Source of the DNA: Candidatus Magasanikiibacteriota bacterium
GTDB lineage: Bacteria > Patescibacteriota > Patescibacteriia > Magasanikbacterales > UBA922
NCBI GenBank assembly: GCA_023246565.1
Contig: JAHFIE010000034.1
Location: 1-11,806 of the forward strand
Direction: 5' to 3'
Length of the DNA stretch: 11,806 bases
In this document: piece by piece, positions 1 to 5,706 of the stretch
Layout of the letters: every line of letters starts with the position of its first letter
Position numbering within the stretch: position 1 is the first letter of the stretch
The notes under the pieces: model-generated
Seen by the model: only the letters and a program-made list of their open reading frames with translations
What the model was told of the DNA's origin: nothing
Database searches by the model: none
Position numbers and translations under genes: made by a program

Positions 1-46
1 CTTTTACTTTCTCTTGGTACTCCTCGTAGGAAAGAAGTTTTGACAT
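1..46 (-). CDS. IS256-family transposase, N-terminal fragment (cut by window edge)
   Basis: The minus strand from base 46 encodes the first 15 residues, beginning MSKLLSYEEYQ, identical to the start of the complete transposase at 6918. The rest lies outside the window, so it cannot be told whether this copy is intact. In-frame starts upstream exist at 79 (ATG) and 103 (TTG), but 103 falls inside the terminal inverted repeat. I use the ATG at 46 as the likely start, as in the complete copy. Confidence 0.8.
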   Translation of the reverse strand, partial: MSKLLSYEEYQEKVK

Positions 47-120
47 ATTGTGTCCATGGGTTAATTGAATAATGTACATTATTCTAGTATTCCATTTACA
101 CAAGATATTTTACAGACTCC
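1..120 (-). mobile_element. IS256-family element, partial copy running off the left edge
   Basis: These 120 bases are identical to 6873-6992, the transposase-start end of the complete element later in the window. They contain the first codons of the transposase on the minus strand and the 29-bp terminal inverted repeat (92-120). The identity stops exactly at base 120, where unrelated sequence begins, which fixes the element's outer end. The copy has the same orientation as the complete one, so bases 121-5651 lie between two direct IS copies. Perfect identity suggests recent transposition, or an assembly effect at a repeat. Confidence 0.93.
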
Positions 121-126
121 TTCATG

Positions 127-215
127 AGGGCATTCCAGCAGCCCTGTCGCCGCTAACTCTCCGGCGGCGTCCTGCATTCGCGTCCTAACCATCGGCCTGG
201 TCTGGACGCGAATGC
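127..215. repeat. GC-rich block of three consecutive stem-loops
   Basis: Three inverted repeats follow one another directly after the IS end. The first is AGGGC (127-131) with GCCCT (141-145). The second is centred on CGCCG (148-152) with CGGCG (162-166), extendable to 146-168 with one wobble pair. The third is a perfect 12-bp stem, GCATTCGCGTCC (174-185) with GGACGCGAATGC (204-215), containing a nested ACCA/TGGT stem (188-191 and 198-201). The block is much richer in GC than its surroundings. It could be a remnant of a small palindromic mobile element or a structured RNA. I see no gene in 121-288. Confidence 0.6.
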
Positions 216-227
216 CAACTCACCCCA

Positions 228-281
228 AAACAAAACCCTCTTCTCGATACTTAGATTTTGTCCAAGTTTCGTGAAGAGGGT
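228..281 (-). terminator. Rho-independent terminator of the murB-raiA operon
   Basis: Read on the minus strand just after the raiA stop, the sequence forms a perfect 9-bp stem, ACCCTCTTC (281-273) with GAAGAGGGT (243-235), around a 29-nt loop. It is followed by the T-rich tract TTTTGTTTT (236-228, overlapping the last bases of the stem). The position, 8 bases past the raiA stop, fits the end of the three-gene transcript. The long loop is slightly unusual. Confidence 0.75.
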
Positions 282-288
282 ATTTTAT

Positions 289-633
289 TTAATCTTGATA
301 TTCTTTTTTTGCACGAATTGTTTTTTTATCTTTTGTTCTTCGTTTTTCTTTTGCTTTACCTAAGTCAACTTTGAGATGATCTTTCACACTATCAATGGCT
401 TTATATAGATCTTCAGCATCTTTGACCACGCGTACCATTGAGCCAGGGATACGTACATTAGTCTCTGCATAATAAACTTGTCCTTTTTGATGATGGTGAC
501 TACGCATTCCAAGATCTATCTCAATTTTCGTGATATTGGGAAAAAATTTTTCCAGGCTCATGATTTTTTTATTCGCATAGTCTTTAATGGCGTCAGTGAG
601 TTCAATACCGGTGCCATGAATTGTTATAATCAT
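289..633 (-). CDS. raiA: Ribosome hibernation promotion factor (RaiA/HPF family, short form)
   Basis: This 114-residue protein belongs to the HPF/RaiA (YfiA) family, which binds the decoding region of the 30S subunit and blocks mRNA and tRNA binding in starved or stationary cells. The family pattern is visible: an N-terminal strand (IITIHGTGIELTDAIKDYA), a helix with KKIMSLEKFFPNI, a strand KIEIDLGM, then VYYAETNVRIPG and the second helix DAEDLYKAIDSVKDHLKVDL, ending in a lysine/arginine-rich tail (KAKEKRRTKDKK) that fits rRNA binding. The length matches short-form HPF without the C-terminal dimerisation domain of long HPF. It is the last gene of a minus-strand operon, 20 bp after the secreted-protein gene and just before a terminator. 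The ATG at 633 has no Shine-Dalgarno sequence. Family assignment is firm; the short-form behaviour in the cell is inferred. Confidence 0.93.
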   Translation of the reverse strand: MIITIHGTGIELTDAIKDYANKKIMSLEKFFPNITKIEIDLGMRSHHHQKGQVYYAETNVRIPGSMVRVVKDAEDLYKAIDSVKDHLKVDLGKAKEKRRTKDKKTIRAKKEYQD

Positions 634-653
634 AGTATTGCTTTTAAAAATAA

Positions 654-1796
654 TTATTTTTTACACACAATCTTACGCGCTTTCAAATTACCATTCACGA
701 ATGAATAAAAATACGTATCAGTCAAAACAAGTGGTGCCGAAAGACTCTTTTCAAAGAAATTTAACTGACATTTTTTATTGGTTTCAACATTATAATAATA
801 GAAAATACCTTTTCCTTTTTCATAATGACTAATTAAGAGATGCGAACCAGTATACGCAATTGGTTCAGTAAAATTCTTTGGGTCATGATTATCAGGATTA
901 TACGTTGAATGAAATAATTTTTGCACAATATTCCCGGTATTTGAATCAAAACGATGTAAGATCGTTTCCCAACCTGCCTCGGTCTGGCCTTGTTTTCCAA
1001 AAATAATATAGCGTTTACTGTAGGGGGCATCGACTGTTTGATCAGGAATAATATTGTCATCATCAATGGGATTGACCAAAGCCGTGGTCGGTCCATTCGG
1101 AAAATTTACAACCCGATACTCGTACGTATCAAGACCGCCATTTTTATTTTCAAATCGAGCATTGGCAAGCAGCCGATTATTCCCTAAAAAATATGAAGTG
1201 AAATCAAGACTGGACTCAGCATACTCATAACTTTTGTCACTCGGCTGAAATATATCAAAAGTATCCTTGAGTAAAAGGAATTTTCCTTCCTCAACTTTAT
1301 AATCGTGTGGACCGTAGCTTATTTTTGTTTTAAGATCGTACATTTTTCGAACAGTCGGTGTGTCTTCAGTCAAACTACTTCCTTTCACAACGGGCTTAAG
1401 GTAATACGTCAAAAAACGATTGCTGCGAATGTAAACACTCTCAATTTTTGAAACTTTTTCCAGTGGGCCAATGTCTTTTAGATTAAACAATGAAGTAATT
1501 TTTTTCGTGGCAAAATTATATGAAAACATTTGTACATCATTGTCTTCATCGACCGACCCAACCCAATAAATTCCATCGGAAAAGACTTTCAAATCATAGA
1601 GAGTGGAAATTTCCACATTTGCGATTTTTACTGTTTTACCTGTCTTAATATTTTTATAATACAGGATGTTATTTTTTACATAGACTGCTTTTTCATTGTA
1701 CGCGGCGAATGGTGGGTTTGATTGTGCATTCGCAGAACTGAAAAAAAATAAAGAAAAAGTCAATAAGCAAAGCAGGGATTTCATTATATGTTTCAT
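654..1796 (-). CDS. Secreted protein of unknown function, beta-propeller-like sequence
   Basis: I do not recognise this 380-residue protein as a named family. It starts with a clear Sec signal peptide: a short basic N-terminus (MKHIMKS), a hydrophobic core (LLCLLTFSLFFF) and an ANA-QS cleavage site near residue 24. An ATG at 1784 (residue 5) would also give a complete signal peptide. The mature part repeats a strand-turn-strand pattern such as ILYYKNIKTGKTVKI, MFSYNFATKKITSLF, LHRFDSNTGNIVQKLF and FYYYNVETNKKCQL, which resembles blades of TolB/WD40-type propellers; this fold is an inference. Cys343 and Cys378 near the C-terminus could form a disulfide outside the cell. No further transmembrane segment, sorting signal or catalytic motif is evident. 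It lies 18 bp after murB and 20 bp before raiA, so it is probably co-transcribed with both. Confidence 0.75.
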   Translation of the reverse strand: MKHIMKSLLCLLTFSLFFFSSANAQSNPPFAAYNEKAVYVKNNILYYKNIKTGKTVKIANVEISTLYDLKVFSDGIYWVGSVDEDNDVQMFSYNFATKKITSLFNLKDIGPLEKVSKIESVYIRSNRFLTYYLKPVVKGSSLTEDTPTVRKMYDLKTKISYGPHDYKVEEGKFLLLKDTFDIFQPSDKSYEYAESSLDFTSYFLGNNRLLANARFENKNGGLDTYEYRVVNFPNGPTTALVNPIDDDNIIPDQTVDAPYSKRYIIFGKQGQTEAGWETILHRFDSNTGNIVQKLFHSTYNPDNHDPKNFTEPIAYTGSHLLISHYEKGKGIFYYYNVETNKKCQLNFFEKSLSAPLVLTDTYFYSFVNGNLKARKIVCKK

Positions 1797-1814
1797 ACTA
1801 TGAGTTCATAAAGA

Positions 1815-2897
1815 TTAAAAAATTTGTATCTCTTCTTCAATCTGAATACCACAGGTAGTGTATACCTTCTGTTTAATAGCATCAACCAACATCAATACAT
1901 CTTCTGCTCTAGCACTGCCGAGATTAACCACAAAATTTCCATGCGTTTCACTCACTTTGGCTTGACCAATTTGCACACCTTTCATTCCGGCTTTTTCCAC
2001 GAGCCAACCTACTGAAATTTTTCCTATGTCAAAAAAATGATTAATTTTTTCTGTGTCATTGGGAAATTTTAAAAGTAGATCACTTTTGAGTTTTAAATTT
2101 TGAGTTTCAGTTTCCTCGCCTCGCCGTACTTCATGAGAACGAAGGCGGGTGACTTTTGAGTTTTGACTTTTGAGTTCATAGTTCTTAAATATGCATCCTG
2201 TCGATGCAAACCCCTGCGGTTGGGTTTTATTGCGGTACTGTAAATATTCCAAAGCCTGTTTCATACTATTTTGATTCTTGGCTGGTCTTAATTGTAAAAT
2301 TACAGACAAAATAACGTCATTATTATGTTTAAAAATACTCTCACGATAACTAAATTTACAATCTGGATTACTTAATTCAATAATTTCACCATCACGCAAA
2401 ACCGTAACCTTGGCAACTGAATCTTTCATTTCACCACCCATAGCACCGGCGTTGCCGCGAACTGCACCACCAATCGTGCCCGGCACTCCGACGCCCCATT
2501 CAAATCCGGTTAATCTATTCTGCATGGAAAGTTGAGCAATTGCGACCGTTATACACCCAGCTTCGGCAAACAATTCAGTTTTAGAGTTTTTGGTTTGAGT
2601 TTCTTCGCCTCGCCGTAGTTCATGAGAACGAAGGCGGGTGACTTTTGAGTTTTGAGTTTTGAGTTTTATTACTACCCCTTTATACCCTTGATCTCCAGCG
2701 AGCATATTACTGCCACCACCAACAATAAACCAAGCGACCCCTTGCTCATTCAAATATTGAATTAAAGCAATCAAAGCATTGGTTTCTTCGACCGTCACAA
2801 AAAATTCAGCTGGTCCGCCAATTTTAAACGTCGTATGTTTAGCCATGGGCTCATTGCTCTTAACCTGGCCAAATTTTTGTAATTCCTTGTACAACAT
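1815..2897 (-). CDS. murB: UDP-N-acetylenolpyruvoylglucosamine reductase MurB, with two in-frame repeat insertions
   Basis: MurB is the cytoplasmic FAD enzyme that reduces UDP-GlcNAc-enolpyruvate to UDP-MurNAc with NADPH, the second committed step of peptidoglycan synthesis. From the ATG at 2897 the protein has 360 residues. Visible motifs: TTFKIGGPAEFF near the start, the FAD-binding GGGSNML (60-66), GVGVPGTIGGAVRGNAGAMGGE (about 135-156), the YRES tyrosine and arginine (184-185), the catalytic position in STGCIFKN (a cysteine, about 235, where Ser is also common), VSETHGNFVVN, and the C-terminal EEEIQIF with the likely catalytic Glu. Residues about 79-108 and 240-273 are two related inserts, each containing NSKVTRLRSHE(L/V)RRGEET, and have no counterpart in normal MurB. 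Removing them leaves about 296-300 residues, the usual type II length. Both sit in loops, so the enzyme may still work. A TTG at 2918 could extend it by 7 residues. It is first in the operon. Confidence 0.93.
   Translation of the reverse strand: MLYKELQKFGQVKSNEPMAKHTTFKIGGPAEFFVTVEETNALIALIQYLNEQGVAWFIVGGGSNMLAGDQGYKGVVIKLKTQNSKVTRLRSHELRRGEETQTKNSKTELFAEAGCITVAIAQLSMQNRLTGFEWGVGVPGTIGGAVRGNAGAMGGEMKDSVAKVTVLRDGEIIELSNPDCKFSYRESIFKHNNDVILSVILQLRPAKNQNSMKQALEYLQYRNKTQPQGFASTGCIFKNYELKSQNSKVTRLRSHEVRRGEETETQNLKLKSDLLLKFPNDTEKINHFFDIGKISVGWLVEKAGMKGVQIGQAKVSETHGNFVVNLGSARAEDVLMLVDAIKQKVYTTCGIQIEEEIQIF
2079..2180 (-). repeat. Palindromic repeat inserted in frame in murB, copy 2
   Basis: This segment encodes the second MurB insert. 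Its core (2116-2176) matches 2605-2665 at 59 of 61 positions. The centre is an imperfect palindrome running from CGCC to GGCG around TTCATGAGAA; the C at 2129 breaks one pair that copy 1 keeps. The palindrome is flanked by runs of a TTTTGAG-type heptamer. Offset between copies is 489 bp, a multiple of three, and both are read in the same frame. Confidence 0.9.
2574..2663 (-). repeat. Palindromic repeat inserted in frame in murB, copy 1
   Basis: This segment encodes the first MurB insert, between GVVIKL and LFAEAG. The palindrome CGCCGTAG-TTC-ATGA-GAA-CGAAGGCG pairs at 9 of 11 positions around an ATGA loop. It is flanked on one side by three TTTTGAG-like heptamers (to about 2667) and on the other by degenerate ones. 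The unit has no stop codon in the murB frame. The general form is close to the intergenic palindrome at 5393-5427, with which it shares ATGAG and GAACGAAG. Confidence 0.9.
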
Positions 2898-2932
2898 GTT
2901 TCGAAGACTACCTTGCAAAAAATGAATTTTTG

Positions 2933-2938
2933 AGTATA
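2933..2938 (-). promoter_or_regulatory. Candidate -10 box for the murB operon
   Basis: On the minus strand TATACT lies 35 bases before the murB ATG at 2897 and 14 before the alternative TTG at 2918. No convincing -35 hexamer is found at 16-18 bases. An AAGG about 13 bases before the ATG is the only Shine-Dalgarno-like sequence here, at a long spacing. Confidence 0.4.
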
Positions 2939-3014
2939 CTTGATAAACCTTTTACGAATTAAAAAATAGACTTTAAGATAATTAAATAAATTGACAGTCT
3001 ATTTAATCCTTTCT

Positions 3015-3110
3015 TGTCATTCTGGCCCTTATTTTCATCAGGGTAAACTCCAGCCAGAATCCAGTCTTAAATTAAATAAATACTGGATTCCAGCTTTCGC
3101 TGGAATGACA
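3015..3110. repeat. Composite palindromic repeat element (intergenic)
   Basis: The element starts TGTCATTCTGGC and ends with the inverted GAATGACA. It consists of two hairpins: one ending GCCAGAATCCAGT, the other ACTGGATTCCAGC-TTTC-GCTGGAATGACA, joined by an AT-rich linker (TTAAATTAAATAAAT). The 5281-5359 element has the same architecture and a similar linker, so both belong to one dispersed family. The left hairpin has a 22-bp loop region instead of the short GAAA loop, probably an internal insertion or decay. It lies between the divergent murB and ATP-grasp genes. Confidence 0.8.
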
Positions 3111-3172
3111 ATCATTATCAGAACGACAGAGACAGATAAAAACTAATAAACGCCGGCCAAATTTTTATGTAC

Positions 3173-3178
3173 TAGATT
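3173..3178 (+). promoter_or_regulatory. Candidate -10 box for the ATP-grasp/NlpC operon
   Basis: TAGATT sits 10 bases before the ATG at 3189, close to the TAGAAT of the mraY promoter in both sequence and distance. Transcription starting 7-10 bases downstream would give a leaderless mRNA. No good -35 is present, so this is tentative. There is no Shine-Dalgarno sequence before the ATG. Confidence 0.3.
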
Positions 3179-3188
3179 AAGCAGTACT

Positions 3189-4430
3189 ATGTCCTTGATT
3201 TCTGACACATTGCGCGAGCATCCGATTATCTATGTTACCCGCGATATTGAGCGAGCACTTGGTCTGCCACTTACCACTGAGGGCTATTTTATTATCGCAA
3301 ATTCCACACCATTTGCCAAGGCAGTGGTTCAAAACAATTCTAACGTACTTTTAATTGAATCGAACGAATTACTCGATACGCATGAACTATTAACCCACCC
3401 TCAAGTAACCACTTTTATTGAGCAACGAGTTGGAGCAAAACTCATGGTTTTTAAAAATACCACTCAAATTGAAAAAATCTGCGCGGCTAATAATTGGACA
3501 TTGTTAAACCCTCCCGCGATCTTGTCTCAAAAAATCGAGGATAAAATTTCCCAAGTCGAGTGGTTGGGTGATCTGGGTTCATTTTTACCCGAACACAAAA
3601 TTCATGTGTTACAAGAAGTCTGGTTTGATGGCACTCCGTTTATCCTACAATTTAATCGTGCACATACGGGCAATGGTACTATTCTTATTGAAAACAAAGA
3701 CACACTCCACAATCTCAAAACCCAATTTCCTGATCGACCGGTGAGAATAACTGAATATGTTGCAGGTCCCATGTTCACAGTAAACGCGGTAATAACATCA
3801 TCGGGGACTGGTATAGGTTCAGATCCAAGTTATCAAATTACTGGACTCGCGCCGTTTACTGATCAACCTTTTGCTACGATTGGCAATGATTGGTCACTCG
3901 CAAAAAAACTATTATCTGAAAAAGCAAAAACACAATTGACAATCATGGTTGAAAACATTGGAAAAAAATTATTCCTTGACGGATGGCACGGTTTGTTTGG
4001 TCTTGATGTGGTGCTTGCAAAAGACACTGATACACTGTATCTAATTGAAATTAATGCCCGTCAACCAGCATCGACCACGTTTGAATCACAATTACAGATT
4101 CTTCAACAAAAAGAAGAAAAACTTACAACCTTTGAAGCACACATTACAAGTCTTTTATCATTACCTCTGGATTACTCAATTGCTCCTGTTCAGGATGGAG
4201 CTCAAATTATTGTTCGTAATCATGAAGGCAAAAAATGGACACAGGAAGAATTATCACAAGTAATGAAACAACTTGAAATACTCGGGACAAACGTGATTTG
4301 CTATACGAATGAAACACCTGGTTCAGACCTCCTTCGTATTCAATCAAACCACGGCATTATGGCTGACCACAAAATCTTTAATGAAACTGGTCAAAAAATA
4401 TATGATTGCATTATCAACCGAGGCGCGTAA
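3189..4430 (+). CDS. ATP-grasp domain protein, putative carboxylate-amine ligase
   Basis: The 413-residue protein has the layout of an ATP-grasp ligase, an enzyme that activates a carboxylate as an acyl-phosphate and joins it to an amine. Visible elements: a DK pair at 118-119 where the fold begins, a glycine-bearing loop HTGNGT (159-164) after the strand PFILQFNR, the hinge-like strand RITEYVAGP (186-194), LFGLDVVL (269-276) and the Mg-binding LIEINARQP (285-293), which matches the E-x-N-x-R signature. The lysine usual before the glycine-rich loop is not obvious. The first 110 residues resemble a degenerate pre-ATP-grasp domain, and 330-413 form a C-terminal domain I do not recognise. The stop overlaps the next gene's start by 29 bp, so the two are translationally linked. 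The substrate cannot be told; peptide, amino acid or wall-precursor ligation are options. Confidence 0.8.
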   Translation: MSLISDTLREHPIIYVTRDIERALGLPLTTEGYFIIANSTPFAKAVVQNNSNVLLIESNELLDTHELLTHPQVTTFIEQRVGAKLMVFKNTTQIEKICAANNWTLLNPPAILSQKIEDKISQVEWLGDLGSFLPEHKIHVLQEVWFDGTPFILQFNRAHTGNGTILIENKDTLHNLKTQFPDRPVRITEYVAGPMFTVNAVITSSGTGIGSDPSYQITGLAPFTDQPFATIGNDWSLAKKLLSEKAKTQLTIMVENIGKKLFLDGWHGLFGLDVVLAKDTDTLYLIEINARQPASTTFESQLQILQQKEEKLTTFEAHITSLLSLPLDYSIAPVQDGAQIIVRNHEGKKWTQEELSQVMKQLEILGTNVICYTNETPGSDLLRIQSNHGIMADHKIFNETGQKIYDCIINRGA

Positions 4431-5166
4431 CATAATCCAAGATTATCTCCTACTCCCCTTTCCCGGACAAACGGTTAACACACCGTATTTTAATAACCAA
4501 CGCACCAAAACACGGGCTGCTTTGCGGGTTCTCGTTGGAAAAGGAACACCACAGGAAATTGTGGAAGAGGCACATATTATTTCTCTACGTGAACGGCTTG
4601 ATATTAATAATGCTGGAAATGAAGATTTAAAAAAATTTTTAGTCGACCAAAATCTGGGCATTGATTGTTCAGCCCTTACCTATTATATTCTTGACGCTGA
4701 ATGTCGGGCAAAAAAACTGGGGCCGCTCAAAAAACTCCTCAAATTTTCTGCTGTCAAAAATCCATTTCGCAATCTTCTCATTAAATTACGGCCCGTAGAA
4801 AATACGAATGTTGAAACATTAGCGCATGATAACAACAGTGTACTCGTAGCAATGAGTGATGTTCAACCGGGTGACATGCTTCTTTTATGGCGCACGCGCG
4901 AAGACCATGCGTTAAATCATCTTCTTTTGATATGCGATGTGGATCAGACAACGATTACATATGTCCATTCTTTTCGATGGAGTAAAGAAGGAAAATATGA
5001 TCATGGTGTTCGACAAGGAACAATAGAGATCATTGATCCACAAAAATCTTGGATCGAACAACTTTGGACAGAAAAAAATAAAACTGGTGAAGAAAATGAG
5101 ACGCTGCGACATGCGCGACTCGCGGAAAAAGTAGAATTGCGGAGATTACGGTGTTTGGAAGAATGA
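4402..5166 (+). CDS. Predicted NlpC/P60-like (papain-fold) amidase or peptidase
   Basis: This 254-residue protein carries the marks of the NlpC/P60 superfamily of cysteine peptidases and amidases: GIDCSALTYYIL with the candidate nucleophile Cys89, VQPGDMLLLW (155-163), corresponding to the family's PGDLVFF, and NHLLLICDV (172-180), with His173 in the place of the catalytic His in HVGIYIG. A further H-S (189-190) fits the third polar residue. There is no signal peptide or membrane helix, so it appears cytoplasmic, unlike most wall hydrolases of this family. The ATG at 4402 fits the alignment with the fold better than the in-frame ATG at 4309, which lies deep in the ATP-grasp gene. It overlaps that gene by 29 bp. 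A ligase next to an amidase recalls glutathionylspermidine synthetase/amidase and other ATP-grasp/amidase pairs, where the amidase reverses or trims the product. Fold assignment is by motif only. Confidence 0.65.
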   Translation: MIALSTEARNIIQDYLLLPFPGQTVNTPYFNNQRTKTRAALRVLVGKGTPQEIVEEAHIISLRERLDINNAGNEDLKKFLVDQNLGIDCSALTYYILDAECRAKKLGPLKKLLKFSAVKNPFRNLLIKLRPVENTNVETLAHDNNSVLVAMSDVQPGDMLLLWRTREDHALNHLLLICDVDQTTITYVHSFRWSKEGKYDHGVRQGTIEIIDPQKSWIEQLWTEKNKTGEENETLRHARLAEKVELRRLRCLEE

Positions 5167-5180
5167 ATATGACCTAACAC

Positions 5181-5241
5181 TCATTCGACTTTTTCACTCT
5201 GTTCAGAACTGTCATTCTGGCGAAAGCCAGAATCCAGAATT
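5181..5241. repeat. 61-bp repeat unit, first tandem copy
   Basis: This unit recurs 72 bp further on (5253-5313). The last 33 bases (5209-5241) are identical in both; the first 28 differ at a handful of positions. The identical part holds the perfect palindrome ATTCTGGCGAAAGCCAGAAT apart from its GAAA loop. The 11-bp spacer between the copies is AT-rich. Confidence 0.85.
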
Positions 5242-5252
5242 GGATTAAAAAA

Positions 5253-5313
5253 TCATCCGACTTTGCCATTCTGGTCACGACTGTCATTCTGGCGAAAGCC
5301 AGAATCCAGAATT
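5253..5313. repeat. 61-bp repeat unit, second tandem copy
   Basis: Second copy of the unit at 5181-5241, offset 72 bp. Its 3' half (5281-5313) also serves as the left arm of the composite palindrome 5281-5359, so the tandem duplication appears to have captured one arm of that element. Confidence 0.85.
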
Positions 5314-5359
5314 AAATCAAATTAATAAATACTAGATTCTGGCTTTCGCCAGAATGACA
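5281..5359. repeat. Composite palindromic repeat element, second copy
   Basis: Two hairpins in opposite orientation, CTGTCATTCTGGC-GAAA-GCCAGAAT (from 5281) and ATTCTGGC-TTTC-GCCAGAATGACA (5336-5359), are joined by an AT-rich linker. The whole can fold as one long cruciform. The layout and linker match 3015-3110. Confidence 0.85.
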
Positions 5360-5392
5360 TTACTCAACACTGGATATTTACTTAAATTTATC

Positions 5393-5427
5393 CCTCGGCT
5401 TCGTCGGATGAGTGAACGAAGTCGAGG
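5393..5427. repeat. Palindromic repeat of the CCTCG..CTTCG type
   Basis: CCTCGGCTTCGT (5393-5404) pairs with ACGAAGTCGAGG (5416-5427) at 11 of 12 positions. Similar elements are widespread between genes in many bacteria. Its right half resembles the palindrome inserted in murB. Confidence 0.75.
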
Positions 5428-5467
5428 AATCTCATACACAAAGCACACAACAGGATATTTACAACAA

Positions 5468-5523
5468 TGGATTTCTCCACTGCGCTCCCGGCAGAGCCGG
5501 GTCGCTTCGGTCGGAATGACAGA
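5468..5523. repeat. Palindromic repeat with a CCCGGC/GCCGGG hairpin
   Basis: The element opens with TGGATTTCTCCACTGCGCTC and closes with TCGCTTCGGTCGGAATGACA, halves that are partly inverted copies of each other. The inner stem is CCCGGC (5487-5492) with GCCGGG (5496-5501) around AGA. It is the common type of intergenic repeat ending in GGAATGACA. Together with the units before it, it fills most of the 485-bp gap 5167-5651. Confidence 0.7.
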
Positions 5524-5559
5524 GGGTAAACAGCGCTGAAAATTCTTACGCCTAACATT

Positions 5560-5595
5560 AAAAATCACCCAGCTTTGCAGAGTGATTTTTTTTAA
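5560..5595 (+). terminator. Rho-independent terminator
   Basis: AAAAATCAC (5560-5568) pairs with GTGATTTTT (5582-5590), followed by further T residues up to TTTAATTTATTT. The plus-strand T tract is the stronger one. It is the first good terminator downstream of the ATP-grasp/NlpC operon, about 400 bp after its stop and beyond the repeat cluster, so the repeats are probably transcribed as a 3' tail unless transcription stops in one of their hairpins. Confidence 0.65.
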
Positions 5596-5680
5596 TTTAT
5601 TTGTTGTAGTTCTCCCTTAAAACACAATGTGGTATTGATTATGCTTTTAGGGGAGTGTGTCAATACTTTTGTGTAAATGG

Positions 5681-5704
5681 CTGTCCCGACAGGACGGTTT
5701 TTTT
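5681..5704 (+). terminator. Terminator-like hairpin inside the IS left end
   Basis: CTGTCC (5681-5686) pairs with GGACGG (5692-5697, one wobble) and is followed by seven T (5698-5704), reading on the plus strand. It lies between the terminal repeat and the transposase stop and would stop host transcripts entering the element antisense to the transposase. Confidence 0.45.
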
Positions 5705-5706
5705 GT

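Noticed and set aside
83..194. Short minus-strand open frame starting ATG GTT AGG at 194 and running into the IS end
   Set aside because: Only 37 codons, crosses the IS boundary, and the sequence is better explained by the nested inverted repeats at 127-215.
2898..2918. TTG start of murB seven codons upstream
   Set aside because: It adds residues not typical of MurB and all other genes here use ATG; kept as an alternative only.
4309..4401. Upstream start for the NlpC-like gene at 4309
   Set aside because: It would overlap the ATP-grasp gene by over 120 bp, and the added residues do not look like part of the fold; the ATG at 4402 is more plausible.
5181..5359. Possible CRISPR array
   Set aside because: Only two direct copies with an 11-bp spacer and one inverted copy; the units are imperfect palindromes of a dispersed type, and there are no cas genes.
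5332..5568. Minus-strand open frame of 78 codons and a plus-strand frame (5354-5539) across the repeat cluster
   Set aside because: They are translations of palindromic repeats (products such as VIPTEATRLCRERSGEI are typical repeat artefacts), with no domain and no start signal.
5612..5655. Inverted repeat CTCCCTTAAAA / TTTTAGGGGAG next to the IS left end
   Set aside because: Its right arm runs into the IS terminal repeat, so pairing across the boundary is probably chance.
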